From positions 7,101,542 to 7,165,541 of the forward strand of contig JABAKD010000022.1 in the NCBI GenBank assembly GCA_012845835.1: a DNA stretch of 64,000 nucleotides, given 5' to 3'. The DNA is from Undaria pinnatifida. Lineage: Eukaryota; Sar; Phaeophyceae; Laminariales; Alariaceae. The position numbers and the translations under genes are program-made. This document shows positions 45,101 to 54,594 of this stretch, piece after piece. The first letter of the stretch is position 1. Each line of letters begins with the position of its first letter. The notes beneath the pieces were generated by a model. It had not been told where the DNA came from. It saw only the letters and a list, made by a program, of their open reading frames with translations, and ran no database searches.

Positions 45101-48100
45101 TATGGCGCTTGCGATTTCCCAAAATCTATTTTAGCAGGCAAACATGCAATAATACCGTTGAACCCGACGAACTTCATAACCCTGGCCCAACCAAGCCACG
45201 AGCAAATCAGGGTAGAAAAAATACAAAAAAGGGTAGGCAATCGTATTTCTAACCAGTGTTTTTGCTCATTTTCCCGTGGGTTAGGTGATTGACCTTGGAC
45301 TGTGACGGTGGACGGTTTCAGTACAATTTCTGTATGTTTTCCCACATCCAGCTCCTACCCAGATGAAGTCGGTACATCGCAAACACCCTACCTGGTGTTT
45401 TTCACTGGCCGGGCTCCTCAGACACGTGCTGCGATAGAGGAAACACTTGTTTTTTGACGGGGACTCCTTGACCCAAAGCAAATGGTCGGAATTTCGTTCT
45501 TGTTTTGTGTTTTCCAATAAGAAAATATCTCCCTATGTGTCGACTGATTCTACGATAGCCTTCCCCCCAAAAAACAGCGACTTTCTTTAACGAACGCTTC
45601 ATGTGGGTGCTCGACACGAGGAAGGAAGGATGACATGAAAAATACAGTCGTCGCAAAATTTCTTGTTTGCAAAGGACTTTTGAACGATGACGTCGGGGGG
45701 GCAAGGGTGGCAACGTATTTCAGGAGATACGGCCGGGAGTTGGTTTCGAAACCGGCGATTTCGTTAAAGAAGTGTTGGGGACCTACCCTAGAACGACTCC
45801 TTGTTAGGCCATGGGTGTTGGTCACTGGGGGTCAAGGCTACGGTGTAGGGGTTTACGTTACGTTTGGAGCCGTTGTTACAGGGGCTCGGGGTCATTCGCG
45901 TGAGTAACCCTCCTGTTCCGTTGCGGTCTTTAGCTTTTTTCGTGCTGTTTTTAATCTTGCGATATCAACCCGCAATGGAATGGTAAGCTGCGCTGCGCCA
46001 AGACAATCACCTGAAGTATTGTTTTTCCGTGAGGTGCTGGGTCACTCGTCCGAATGATCCAAACCCGCCAGTGGAAAAGGGGGAATACCGTAACATCGTC
46101 ATAATATCGTCATAACATTTTCATAACATCGTGGTAACGTCATTATAACATTGTGGTAACATCACCATAACATCGTCGCAACATCATCATGACATCATCA
46201 TAACATCATCATAACATCATCATAACATCGTCGTAACATCATCATAACATCATCATGACATCATCGTCGTAACATCATCATGACATCATCATAACATCAT
46301 CATAACATCATCATAACATCATCATAACATCATCATCATAACATCATCATAACATCATCATAACATCATCATAACATCATCATAAGTATCACCATAACAT
46401 CATCACAGCATCATCATAACATCATCATAACATCATAATATCATCACCATAACATCATCATAACATCATCATAACACCGTCGTAACATCCCCCCTACTAG
46501 TTGCATGCCCGTAGCCTTGGTCTGGGGTATCACTTTTTGTTTTCCCTCCAAGTCAGTTTCTTGACTCAGAAGGTGTAGACGGAAGGAAAAAAAAGTGCAC
46601 CTTTTCTCCGTAGCGTGTGTGCTCAACTGAACAGCTACCCCAAGGTTTGTTTAGGATTGGACGTGCCTCTTGCAAAATGTATTCGCCGGATACCTAATCT
46701 CCCACGGAATATTTGGTGGAGCTGTGGGTCGGTATGACTTAAACCACCAATTAGTTTTTTTGCCATACTCAGATTTTTGCCGAACTAACATTTGGTCGTT
46801 TCACGGAAATGCCAACTAGGCGACTTATTGGGTTTCCGCTCATGTAAGTAGGTTTGCTCGATGCGAGAAGTGCTTTTTCATCGTTGAGCAGCCCGCAATC
46901 GGCCCGGGAGGGGCTGATTCGGCTTGCTTTGTCAAGTTGGCTGGTCATCAGTTGGCATCGCTAGTCGACTTGCCGACTAAAGTCAACTAGTTGGTCAACG
47001 GCACCTGCCGATTGGTTATGAGTCGCGAAATTAAGCCGACTCACAACTCTATGCATTGGCCTTTGCTTACAATTTTGTTCCAGAGGTTCTCCGGTGACGA
47101 GTCACAGAAAAATTCAGGTGCTACCCGTTCCGCAGCACAACTCGCGTCTCAGCTTCGGCAGATGCTACGCAACATGGAGCGCGACGACGACTCGATATGG
47201 GGCCTGAACGCTATGCAGCTGCCGCGTACACAAGATAACATCTACCCCCCGAAAAAAAACAGTATTAAAGCTGCTGGGAACATCACGCATTTGGCAGCTA
47301 TGAGCGTACGTGCTGCTCTTTCCGCACCTTGTTCGTGGCGAAATTTTTCTGTAGTCTCTCGACCGTACGACACAAGGCATCGTTTTCCATCAACGCCTGG
47401 CGGGTTTGCCTCCCGATCTCCAGCTCTTTGTGCTGCGCAAGGGCAGCCTCGTGTCTCAAACGGTGACACTTGAAGCGGGTGGACGGGACGGGGGGGCGCG
47501 GCGGGGGTGTGTGCTTATCTAGTGCATAGTCGTGGTCGTAGTTCGTATGACCATAGACCCTCACACCCCTACAATACCGGGAAGGACCACGTCGGTTTTT
47601 CACTGACGAGGCAGACATCGCGTGCACAAAGCGGGGGGGGCGTACCCAGTTATCCCTTGCCTTAGTCACTTAACCATTGACCACGCATCCCTTCCAAGGC
47701 GGAGCATCAGATCGAGGGGAGGCGCCGAGAGACCAGGAAAAACACGGGGAAAAAAACTGCTGTCACATTTATATCGTTTGTACTCTTCGATACCCTGACA
47801 CAGCGATACCCGAAGCAGAAAAAAGTGCTCCATATATGTATATATATTTTTTCACACACATTTACTTTCCAGCTTCTGGACAAGCCGTGGTCACAGGTGT
47901 CGTCCCTTCTCCCCCCCGGTTCTTGTCCTCAATTCTTATCGCGCATAGGGTTCAGCAATCCCACTGCTCGTCGATTGTTCATCGAGTGTTGCTAACTCAC
48001 GCTCTCGCGCTTTCCGCAAGTCAATTTGTGTACAAGAAAAGTCTCCACGGATTTATACGAGTATGCACTCGGGGGGGTTCGAACTCACGAAACTGACCTA

Positions 48101-51100
48101 TACCAGGCTCGAGGATAACCCGATACGCCACCGGGGCGACCGGCTTAGGTCGAATACCAGACGAAAAAATCAATCCGATCTGTCAGTGTTAGGTTCGTTC
48201 ACTTTATGTATGGGGTTTGTTTGAAAGCGTGGCACAATGAAATGTAAATGTTTTGTTTTAGGAGCCAAAAACAGCATACGAATTATAGAGGATAGTGATG
48301 AAATTTAACTATCCCATGCCTTAGTATTTATATTACAGGGGTTTCACGGGTCACGACACGCCCCCGGGGGGTCGAGTCAGGAGATTTTCAAAACCTAGCG
48401 GGTCGAGTCGGGTCGGCCGAGGAGGCTTTCGACATCTCACGCATCGGGTCGTGGCGGGTCAGGACGTCTTCAACTCTGGCGGGTCGGGTCGGGCCCCGGC
48501 CCGATCCATGGGAAGCCACCCGCGACCCGTCAAAAACCCTGCTTATTTAAGACATCGATTGATTTCCAACTTCCTGGGAGATGACATGACACTATGATAG
48601 GACGAAACACTCGTGTACCTGCGTCCCCTGACCTAGCTTGCTTGGTTGACCGGTAGCTCACCTCTCCCTCGTATTTTCGCAGCAACGCAGCTACATCTCG
48701 GCCGGCCTGACCAATTCCGACCGCGTCTCCCTGGTCTTGCCGGTTTGGAGTTTCACCTTGGGCGGCAAGCACCCCTGGTGCTACCGCTGCTGACGTAGTT
48801 GCTGCTGCTGTTGTCGCTGTAAACACACTCTCTGTCCCTCGTCCCGACACAACGTGCGACATTATCGGCGTTGTGAACGGCTCTACCCGCCGTTGAGGGC
48901 CCACCCCTTGACCACCACCACCACCACCACCAGCAATAGCAGTCACGGCGGCCACACCACCAACAGCAGCAGTGTTAACAGTAGGCGCAATGCTTCCTTT
49001 TCTCAGCAGGTCATTCTCCTCGCGCAGCAGGCCAACCTCTCGGCGTAAGGCGTTCAGAAGCCTCTCCCTAGCATCGACGCGCACGAGAGGCTTGCTCCGG
49101 ATATTGCGCGTGCGAGCCGCGTAGTTTAACGTCGCCGCGGATTCGTCCGTATGCCGCGCAGAAGGAGACACGCACGCTACCATCAGAGTCAGCCCGAAAC
49201 CACCGAGGCTATCCATCAAGAGTTTAGTCAGGGTCGAGTCGCGGTACGGGACCCAGCTGTCAGATTGGTCCGCCGCACCGGCCCTGTTTCTGGGGCTGTT
49301 GTCTTCGACGGAGGACGATTGTGTGTCTGACACGCCGGACGTGCCTGCCTCGGCCGGGGTCGAGGTGTTCGCGGTGGATGCAACGGATGAGGCGGAGCCG
49401 CGCCTGCTGAGGGCAGAAATGACCTTGCCCAAGGTCATGAGTGATTTGTTGATCGATGCTGTCTCCTTCTCGTTGGGAGCTTTCGATTTCTTCAGCCGCT
49501 CACTCCCCGCAAGATCGACAAAGGAGACCTGTTCGCGGTAAGGAAGAGAAGAGGTTGAGGTAAACGTGGGGGGAGTGTAAGGGAGGGAAGGCGCGCCCAC
49601 GCGGCGGCGGCGGGGGGGGGGGGGGGGTAGGTGCGTTCCGTGATACAGGAGCAATAACAACCGTTTGAAGGGATTGCCTGTCGGATTACATAGCCAGCGC
49701 CGAACTCACGTGCTGGGCATGGCTTGCAAGCGCAATCTCGGACGAGGCATTTCCGAATGCGCGTCTGCATGAGTTGTCTAGCCAGAAAAGGAGAGAGGGG
49801 GGGATATACCTTGGACCAACGCTTACGCTATTCTAAACAGGGTTGACGGGACCCGTGCAGGCGCCCGATTATAGTGCGTTTATTGCCTGAGATTGGCTTT
49901 GGCTCGCATATTATAGCGTGCGAGGCATCTTATTGCAACTGGAACGGCTCACGTCAACGAAAAACGCGTGTTTTGCGGTTTACACGGATGGTTTCCTGCT
50001 TGCAAGCATCTTAAAACACGGGGCAGATCTTGCACTAGCTCTTAAATAGTACTTTGTAGCGCTGCTATGTGCCAGCAGCCGTAAATACCGGCACTACAGC
50101 GGCACCCGTCACCACTCCGCGTACTGTACTGCCACTTGTAGTTATTCCTAGGTGTGCCAAGCGGTTTCGCAGGCACTATGGCAGGCCACCGGCACTTCTC
50201 AACCAGCACTATAGAGGAGGGCCCTGCTGAATCGTCGCACGGTAGGGGTGAAGGGGAAGTTTCTGAGATCGGTCCTAGTTTGAGGAGCTGAACATCTCAC
50301 CATCACTCGAAACATGACTACTTCGAAGGCATCCGTTCGCACAACCCGACCAACACTTGTTATTAGTACGCCCTAGCCCTAGAACAAACGCACTCGTAAA
50401 CACATCGGACTGACCGGCAGTTCCTCACTCGAGGATCTCAACCCCGGACAGAAACGCCTCCTTTTTTTGGCCCAAAAAGTGCAAACCGCTGCCGAGGGGT
50501 GGCTCTACTGTATGATAGTATGATGGCTTTTCCGGCTATCCTTGACAAGGCAGTTGGCAAGCACCTTTCCGAACGTTCTGACCAAGTGCCCGTCCTCGGA
50601 GTCTTTTCGTTCGTTCTGCAGGTACACGGTGAGGAGGGAGTGACTCCTGCTCGAATCCTTGTTGAGAAGATGCGAGGACACTCGACGGTTCCCGTTCCCC
50701 TCGTCGACTACCGCCATTATATCGCTGAGACCCCGTATCTCCACCTCGAACAGGCCTTGCACAAAAAACCCACGCCTGGCATCGTAGCGCACCTGGATAA
50801 GCCGCGTCGCAAAGGCGTGGTACATCTTAGAGGACGTTATAATTTAGGTAGGAGGATAGCGCCCCAAGCTTTAAAATTGCACCGCCTGCTTTGGACTGAC
50901 TGGTTGTATTTCCCTTTGTGTCGTTATTTTCCCTTTGAAAAGAGGCTGATTGGCATGAAAAAAACAACGGGGAAGGTGGTCTACACCTGTAAACGGCGAT
51001 AGCTGGGCACTAAAACGCGACCGCCCTCATATAGAGAAGGTCTCGATGGTTGCCATGCGATTTTCGTTGCTGCTCCGGTGGACGAAACGAGCCCGACATA

Positions 51101-54100
51101 GACAACGCTACCCATTACGCTGTATGCCACCCAGAACTCACCGTACGAGTTTACAACTTCGTATGACGCAAGGCGGCTGAGCACTCGAAGGAATAAAAAC
51201 GAAGTCGGGTCGCCATAGTATGACATGATGCATGACTGCCGCATCGTGAAATGCTACAAATAAGTCTGTCCAAATGCAAGGAACAAGGCAAACACGAAAC
51301 AACGCCATCTCCTCCGCATGCTACGTTGACTTGGGTAAAACCGGCAATTGAATTACCACCTGAAAGGTGCTGTGGTGGGATTGTGATGTCCGTACAATTT
51401 TTTTTGTGAAAAACTCTCCAGCATCGTCCAATCCATAAAAACGACCGGCTAAAGCCCGCCTAATACTGACTACTACTTTTTGTAGTAGTTGCAATATGAT
51501 TTTTTCACCCATCTAATTGCAGTACCAGGTATAAGTTCTTACCCATTTGCCAGAAAGTAAAAAAAACTATGAAAAAGTGCAATCTGATTCGCAGGATAGA
51601 GTGTAGCCCGTAGCATTGCAGTTGTGACTGCAGCACCCACCTGGAGAGGGCGACGGTCGTCTTGAGTGAGCAAGTCGTACACAACCTCGTTATAGATTTC
51701 GTAAAATGAGGCGCGTATGCGCATCGTCACGCCGTAGGGTAGCGCTGAGATCCGCTCGAAAAGGTAACGCATAGACCGCGGTATCAGCCCCTCCGTTTTG
51801 CTGCAACCTCTACCGCCACCGCCGTCGCCGCCGCCTGGTGGTCCTCGTGTGCGCCCTCGAGAACGACCGTTGGACCCAGTGCCGCCACTTTGAATGATTT
51901 GTTCGTGGCCGGACATCGTGTAGGTCTTGCCTGCGCCCGTTGCCCCGTACGCAAAAACCGTCCCTGCAGATGCATGCATCGGGTTTCGACATTATTTTAC
52001 GACATGCATGCATCGGGTTTCGACATTATTTTATGGCTTGCATGCATCGGGTTTCGACAAAAGGCTAGCGTGCATGCATCGGGTTCCGACACTAGCGCGC
52101 AAGCATGCTGGACGATGAAAGTGATGTTAAATGTAAGTGGCGATGGCTCTCTGAGACGACGTGGTGCAGATCTTGCCTGCGCCCGTCGCTTCGTACGCGA
52201 ATACCGTCCCTGCGTGAATGCCTTGAGGCTTTCCACATTATTTTGAAAGCTTTTCATGGGTCATGACCTGACCCGTGGGTCGGATCAGGAGGTTTCCAAA
52301 ATCTTGCCCGTTGGGTTGGGTCGGGCCAGGAGGTGCTCGAAACCTTACGGATCGCGGAGGGGGCAGATACATTTTACGCGGGAATGGCATAGCGTGGAGA
52401 GCTGGGGAGCTGCAGAGCGACACGCGAAGGCAGCGTCAGCGCCACCTACCGCCAGCATCTCTTCGCGGCGGGGGGAAGGCAGGGGGCAAGAGGGGGAGGG
52501 GAGGGGAGGGGAGGGGGGGGGGGGGGGGAGGGGGGAAGGGAGGGGAAGGAAGGGGGGGGGCGGGGTCGTCCTGCCCAAGAGACTGAGACTGAAGCCTGGG
52601 TCTGGCCATTATCGTCTTGACGTTTGTGTGCTTTCCCATGGCCGTAAGTAGCTAGCGTAAGGCCGCTCGGACTTCTCCGTCTTGTTGTGGGGGATGCGTG
52701 GTCGGTCGGTGTTGGGAAGCGTGCTCCTCATGGGTTCTGGTGCCCTTGTTTGGTCTCTCCTCATGGCTCGCTGGATAGACTCAAAAGCTTATACTCCGGA
52801 GTACATTATTTCCTCTACATTAAACTCTAAAAGACAGACAAAACATGCCTAGGCACGATAGGACAGGGTAGAGCAGGTAGAGCAGGTAGAGCAGGTAGAG
52901 CAGGTAGAACAGGTAGAGCAGGTAGAGCAGGTAGTGAGATGTGGGGCGTCCTGCTTGTCCCATCATCGTCACCTACATTATCGCCCATCTATTATGGCCT
53001 TGACGTGAATGTGACATCTAATGTCACGTGGCTTCACCTCAACCATGATATGGTTTCACGTCGAATCTATAAACTATCCTTCTACGGAGGGCACTCCATT
53101 ACATTCTCCCCCCAGTTTACACGGTGTGCTAATGTAGTATTGTGTTTTTTTGCTCTATTTTTCTGCTTCCTCTCCTTTTATTTTTTATGATTTTCTTTTA
53201 TTTATTTTCCAATTGACTTAGTGCCCAGGTCTGTCGTACGCATGCGAATTGATAGCGTTAGCTGATTGGTTGGCTGGCGTATTTGTTTTGCCATTCCCCC
53301 ACTGCACGCGAGCTCACGTATATATTCACTTACTACGTGTAATATAAACGTGATTGTGATATTCAATTTGTGTTGGCTTAGACCGGACGCACGCGATTTT
53401 TTGTTGTTGTTTTTTCGTAGCGCTGTGTAGCTTGCCTTACCTCGCTACACCCCGCCTGGTGGCGAGTCTACGTAACTTAGTTCGTACTTTGATATCATTT
53501 TCCTTGCTTCGTTTTCCATTTCTCTCGGTTTCCATTTCTTCCTTGGTTTGTTAGTTCGCTTTTTTGTTTATTATAGAAGGAACGACAACCTGTTGGGCTA
53601 CAGAGCAGGACAGCTACGAGTAATAGAGTAGGAAACAGGGTAATGATAAAAGACAAGGCTGATATTTACAGAAAAATAAGAACACTCTGGGAACCTTGAT
53701 ACCCAACTTTTTGCACAACGTGCGGCACCCCTTCTCAAACAAGAAGTCCAGCCTGAGCCAGCAGTTCTGTTTCTTATGAGGTGTCTTGCACTGTATTTCA
53801 GTCACGTGACTCCTGAACTACCGCTGTATTGTACGTAAATCCCAACAAGTACTTCATTATAACGAAGACTATTAATAGTTGTATGCGTACGTGGGACACA
53901 TGTATGTACAGCACCACGAACGAACTTCGACGCTGTGTCCGCCCAATGCGCGAACATGAAATAAAGCTATTGCCCTGCAGCCAACACACCTACCTGCGTA
54001 TCCATCGATCGCTGCGTTCAAGAGTGGCATGAGCCCGCAGGACCGAAACATCTCCTCCTGGCTGAACCCCTCGTGAGCACAGAGGTCAAACGTGTACTCC

Positions 54101-54594
54101 CGTCTACCCTCTCCTCCTCCCCCAGCACCCACTCCATCGCTGTTCAACCCATCCTCCGCCGAGGCTGATATACCGGAAACAGCGACAGCAGGAGGCGAGC
54201 TGAGAAACTCCAACGACTTCGGGTTGCAGCATCTAATGGTTCTCTCTCCCCCTTTCGCTGCTTCCTCTTCCCCCAGGGGCCTCACCCGCACGACCACCCT
54301 CACGCCCCCCTCCTCGTGCGGGGGGTTGCGGGGCTTGGCGCTCGACCCGGAAACACCGCTACCTGACCCCGACCCCGTAGAGTGCTGAGTGGAGGATGTT
54401 GACGATGCTGGTAGTACTTCTGCTGCCGTAGTGATTTGTGGCGTTGCAGGGGGGCCCATTTTAGAAGATGAGCGGAAGCGGTAGTGCCCCGGCGGGCGTT
54501 CATCTCCCTTTTTCTTCCTTAGATTCTTAGGGCGCTCAGGAGTGACGGTGGCGTTGCCTCCCCCGCCGCTCCTCCTTCCGCCCCCCATCGGCAT
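40927..54594 (-). CDS. KIF12-like kinesin motor protein, seven exons, complete
   Basis: Exons in transcription order are 54594-53994, 51963-51641, 50792-50565, 49528-48662, 47432-47328, 43311-43042 and 42102-40927. Together they are 3570 bases, an uninterrupted frame of 1189 codons plus stop. The N-terminal 90 residues are low-complexity, and the motor starts at VRVVVRVRPL. Motor motifs in order are the P-loop GATGAGKT, switch I SSRSH, switch II DLAGSE and the neck-proximal NYAARTRNI. The segment LTKLLMDSLGGFGLTLMVAC and the region around SSHLLNKDSSRSH resemble KIF12 (kinesin-16 in some schemes). Kinesins hydrolyse ATP to move along microtubules; the cargo and direction cannot be read from sequence. 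Short predicted coiled coils follow the motor (LLNALRREVGLLREENDLL, then exons 5 and 6), and the last exon is a long disordered tail with an Arg/Glu-rich part. Exons 5 to 7 are less certain than the motor exons. Confidence 0.85.
42103..43041 (-). other. Kinesin intron 6, mostly a CGACC pentamer element
   Basis: This 0.94 kb intron is dominated by the largest GGGTC-family element (about 42395-43005), including roughly 55 perfect CGACC units. The donor of exon 6 lies only about 35 bases from the edge of the repeat element. Confidence 0.65.
42395..43005. repeat. Largest GGGTC element with a perfect CGACC array
   Basis: Begins TTCACGGGGTATGACCCG, carries GGGTC units to about 42640 in one orientation, then about 55 uninterrupted CGACC units (42681-42956) in the other, and ends CCCGTGAACAACCCTGG. 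The two halves are complementary, so it could fold into a large hairpin. Four or more GGG runs with 2-base spacers also fit G-quadruplex patterns. Confidence 0.85.
43042..43311 (-). CDS. Kinesin exon 6: linker and coiled coil
   Basis: The proposed acceptor is TACATCAG before 43311 (an alternative CCCAG lies 12 bases on, also in frame), and the donor is GTGCGT after 43042. It has 90 codons, phase 0. It encodes a basic Ser/Pro-rich linker and then EVMHLRQVNEALVERIES and MERRLLKTA, a clear heptad pattern. A partial copy of its 5' edge lies at about 44950-45030. Confidence 0.68.
43629..43908 (-). mobile_element. ACGCGTGC-family MITE, reverse orientation, empty internal site
   Basis: Inverted ends ACGCGTGCTACGATAGAGG and CCTCTATCGTAACACGCGT. 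Internally it has the undisturbed GGCTCCTTAACCCAAAATCG, so no TTAA MITE was inserted. It carries TACCAGGTA at 43747 (TACCTGGTA in family orientation). Confidence 0.8.
43935..44460. mobile_element. TIR MITE copy disrupted by another repeat
   Basis: Has CCACTCGCGCGAGTGCCCC at the left and GCAATGGAATGATTAGC then ATACCGTAGCCTTG at the right. The block between, about 44030-44290, is a different repeat whose inverted copy lies at 45548-45830. Confidence 0.65.
44950..45030 (-). pseudogene. Partial copy of kinesin exon 6 5' edge
   Basis: By eye this aligns to 43255-43330 at roughly 70-75% identity, covering the first codons of exon 6 and the upstream intron end. The acceptor CAG is not conserved. 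It lies about 1.7 kb upstream of exon 6 within intron 5. Confidence 0.5.
45548..45830 (-). repeat. Inverted copy of the 44030-44290 repeat
   Basis: Shares GATTCTACGATAGCC, AACAGCGA, TCGACACGAGGAAGGA, GACGTCGGGG, GCCGGGAGTTGGTTTCGAAA and AGAACGACTC in reverse order. Confidence 0.7.
45833..46520. mobile_element. TIR MITE copy carrying a satellite expansion
   Basis: Left CAAGGCTACGGTGTAGGGG and right CCGTAGCCTTGG. Internal GTCATTCGCGTGAGTAACCC and CGCAATGGAATGGTAAGC match the family. The right end is separated from the body by the satellite at 46090-46490. Confidence 0.7.
46090..46490. repeat. ATCATCATAAC satellite, about 400 bp
   Basis: Nine- to eleven-base units of ATCATCATAAC with occasional GTCG substitutions and GACATC variants. 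It appears to have grown from the MITE sequence GGTAACATCG near its right end. Confidence 0.9.
46755..47060. repeat. Dispersed repeat, unoccupied copy
   Basis: Contains GACTTATTGGGTTTCCGCTC, a gap, GGTCATCAGTTGGCATCGC and GCCGACTCACAACTCTA. The same order is found at 56585-57160 (interrupted by a MITE) and partly at 57205-57320. It serves as the empty-site reference. Confidence 0.7.
47086..47260 (+). other. Unrecognised open stretch antisense to kinesin intron 5
   Basis: After a TTTGTTCCAG acceptor-like site it reads FSGDESQKNSGATRS, QLASQLRQMLRNMERDDDS and IWGLNAMQLPRT. The helix-like composition is protein-like. No partner exon was found and homology is unknown. Confidence 0.22.
47328..47432 (-). 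CDS. Kinesin exon 5: short coiled-coil exon
   Basis: This is a 35-codon stretch between acceptor TTGCGCAG and donor GTGCGG, phase 0 on both sides. It encodes HKELEIGRQTRQALMEND followed by ALCRTVERLQKNFATNK, an amphipathic charged helix. It fits between exons 4 and 6 in frame. The upstream boundary is the least certain, since the open frame continues further 5' on the minus strand. Confidence 0.62.
47860..48155 (-). mobile_element. tRNA-derived SINE
   Basis: The minus-strand head has the A-box-like TGGCGTATCGGG and a B-box GAGTTCGAACC in tRNA-like order and spacing, followed by the same body as 12105-12400. RNA polymerase III transcription is expected for such elements. Confidence 0.72.
48335..48543. 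repeat. GGGTC-rich element
   Basis: Starts CAGGGGTTTCACGGGTCACG and ends CGACCCGTCAAAAACCCTG, giving visible inverted ends beginning CAGGG. Confidence 0.65.
48662..49528 (-). CDS. Kinesin exon 4: switch II, end of motor and first coiled coil
   Basis: The acceptor CGAACAG precedes 49528 and the donor GTGAGC follows 48662. It has 289 codons, phase 0. It begins VSFVDLAGSERLKKSK (switch II), then INKSLMTLGKVISAL, a Ser/Thr-rich insert within the motor of about 55 residues, PYRDSTLTKLLMDSL, VACVSPSA, and NYAARTRNIRSKP. After the motor come a short heptad-like segment (ERLLNALRREVGLLREENDL) and an Ala/Thr/Gly-rich linker. Confidence 0.9.
49529..50564 (-). other. 1.0 kb kinesin intron 3
   Basis: Contains a G tract at about 49611-49627 (C tract on the transcribed strand, near the exon 4 acceptor) and a pogo-like repeat copy (about 50070-50229). 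The rest is unrecognised. Confidence 0.55.
50070..50229 (-). mobile_element. Pogo-like MITE, truncated or diverged
   Basis: Shares TACCGGCACTACAGCGGCA, TGTGCCAAGCGGTTTCGCAG and the end CTATAGAGGAGGGCCCTGCTG with the 33111 copy. Confidence 0.65.
50565..50792 (-). CDS. Kinesin exon 3: switch I
   Basis: The acceptor TATCCAG precedes 50792 and the donor GTGCTT follows 50565. It has exactly 76 codons, phase 0. It encodes VRYDARRGFFVQGL, VSSHLLNKDSSRSHSLLTVY (switch I), and ends GHLVRTFGK. The RRxSSHxLNxxSSRSH pattern is the part most like KIF12. Confidence 0.9.
50793..51640 (-). other. 0.85 kb kinesin intron 2, nothing recognised
   Basis: Apart from one TACCAGGTA motif at 51523-51531, I see no gene or repeat in this intron. 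Confidence 0.5.
51641..51963 (-). CDS. Kinesin exon 2: P-loop
   Basis: The acceptor CTGCAG precedes 51963 and the donor GTGGGT follows 51641. Two bases complete the glycine from exon 1, then come TVFAYGATGAGKTYTM (Walker A), a Gly-rich insert, EGLIPRSMRYLFERI, and RASFYEIYNEVVYDLL. It ends with RRPLQ at phase 0. A 35-bp tandem repeat begins immediately upstream of the acceptor and a degenerate copy of the exon start lies 0.2 kb upstream. Confidence 0.9.
51970..52100. repeat. 35-40-bp tandem repeat abutting kinesin exon 2
   Basis: Four units share GCATGCATCGGGTTTCGACA. The first unit starts within a few bases of the exon 2 acceptor, so the repeat supplies the upstream acceptor context. The array sits between the real P-loop exon and its degenerate copy, suggesting related duplication events. 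Confidence 0.85.
52158..52218 (-). pseudogene. Degenerate copy of the kinesin P-loop exon start
   Basis: The minus strand reads TVFAYEATGAGKICTT after an ACGCAG acceptor-like site. It parallels TVFAYGATGAGKTYTM of exon 2. The first glycine of the P-loop is Glu and the essential GKT is GKI, so it could not bind ATP normally. It lies about 200 bp upstream of exon 2 in intron 1. Confidence 0.8.
52245..52372. repeat. GGGTC-rich element
   Basis: Starts AAAGCTTTTCATGGGTCATG, with two CAGGAGGT units and a GCGGAGGGGG end. Confidence 0.6.
52480..52935 (+). repeat. G-rich tract and AGCAGGTAGA array
   Basis: 52480-52565 is GGGGAGG-type low complexity with a G run. 52865-52935 has about seven ten-base AGCAGGTAGA units. 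Confidence 0.75.
53994..54594 (-). CDS. Kinesin exon 1: N-terminus and first part of motor
   Basis: The first ATG of MPMGGG is at 54594, with a second ATG two codons on. The donor GTAGGT follows 53994. The exon encodes a Gly/Ser/Pro-rich leader, then VRVVVRVRPLGEEE (motor strand 1), a loop, YTFDLCAHEGFSQEEMF, and ends in NAAIDGYAG, leaving one base of a glycine codon. The joined sequence GYAGTVFAYGATGAGKT is canonical for a kinesin. Confidence 0.85.

Larger units (their letters stand above)
43312..47327 (-). other. 4.0 kb kinesin intron 5 packed with nested elements
   Basis: The intron holds an ACGCGTGC MITE (43629-43908), two TIR MITE copies (43935-44460 and 45833-46520), an inverted pair of a further repeat (44030-44290 and 45548-45830), a partial copy of exon 6 (44950-45030), an ATCATCATAAC satellite (46090-46490) and a dispersed repeat (46755-47060). 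A plus-strand open stretch at 47086-47260 encodes QLASQLRQMLRNMERDDD-like helical sequence that I cannot identify. Confidence 0.65.
47433..48661 (-). other. 1.2 kb kinesin intron 4
   Basis: Contains a tRNA-derived SINE on the minus strand (47860-48155) and a GGGTC element (48335-48543) close to the exon 4 donor. A repeat fragment at 47515-47650 is shared with 44590-44700 and 25180-25350. Confidence 0.6.
51964..53993 (-). other. 2.0 kb kinesin intron 1
   Basis: Contains the 35-bp tandem array (51970-52100), a degenerate copy of the P-loop exon start (52158-52218), a GGGTC element (52245-52372), a G-rich low-complexity tract (52480-52565) and a ten-base AGCAGGTAGA array (52865-52935). The remainder is AT-richer and unrecognised. 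Confidence 0.6.

Noticed and set aside
46090-46490. CRISPR-like regular array
   Set aside because: Units are nine to eleven bases with no spacers, so this is a satellite. The genome is eukaryotic.
50499-51002. 167-codon plus-strand frame
   Set aside because: It overlaps kinesin exon 3 in antisense, and the minus strand carries the SSRSH motif.
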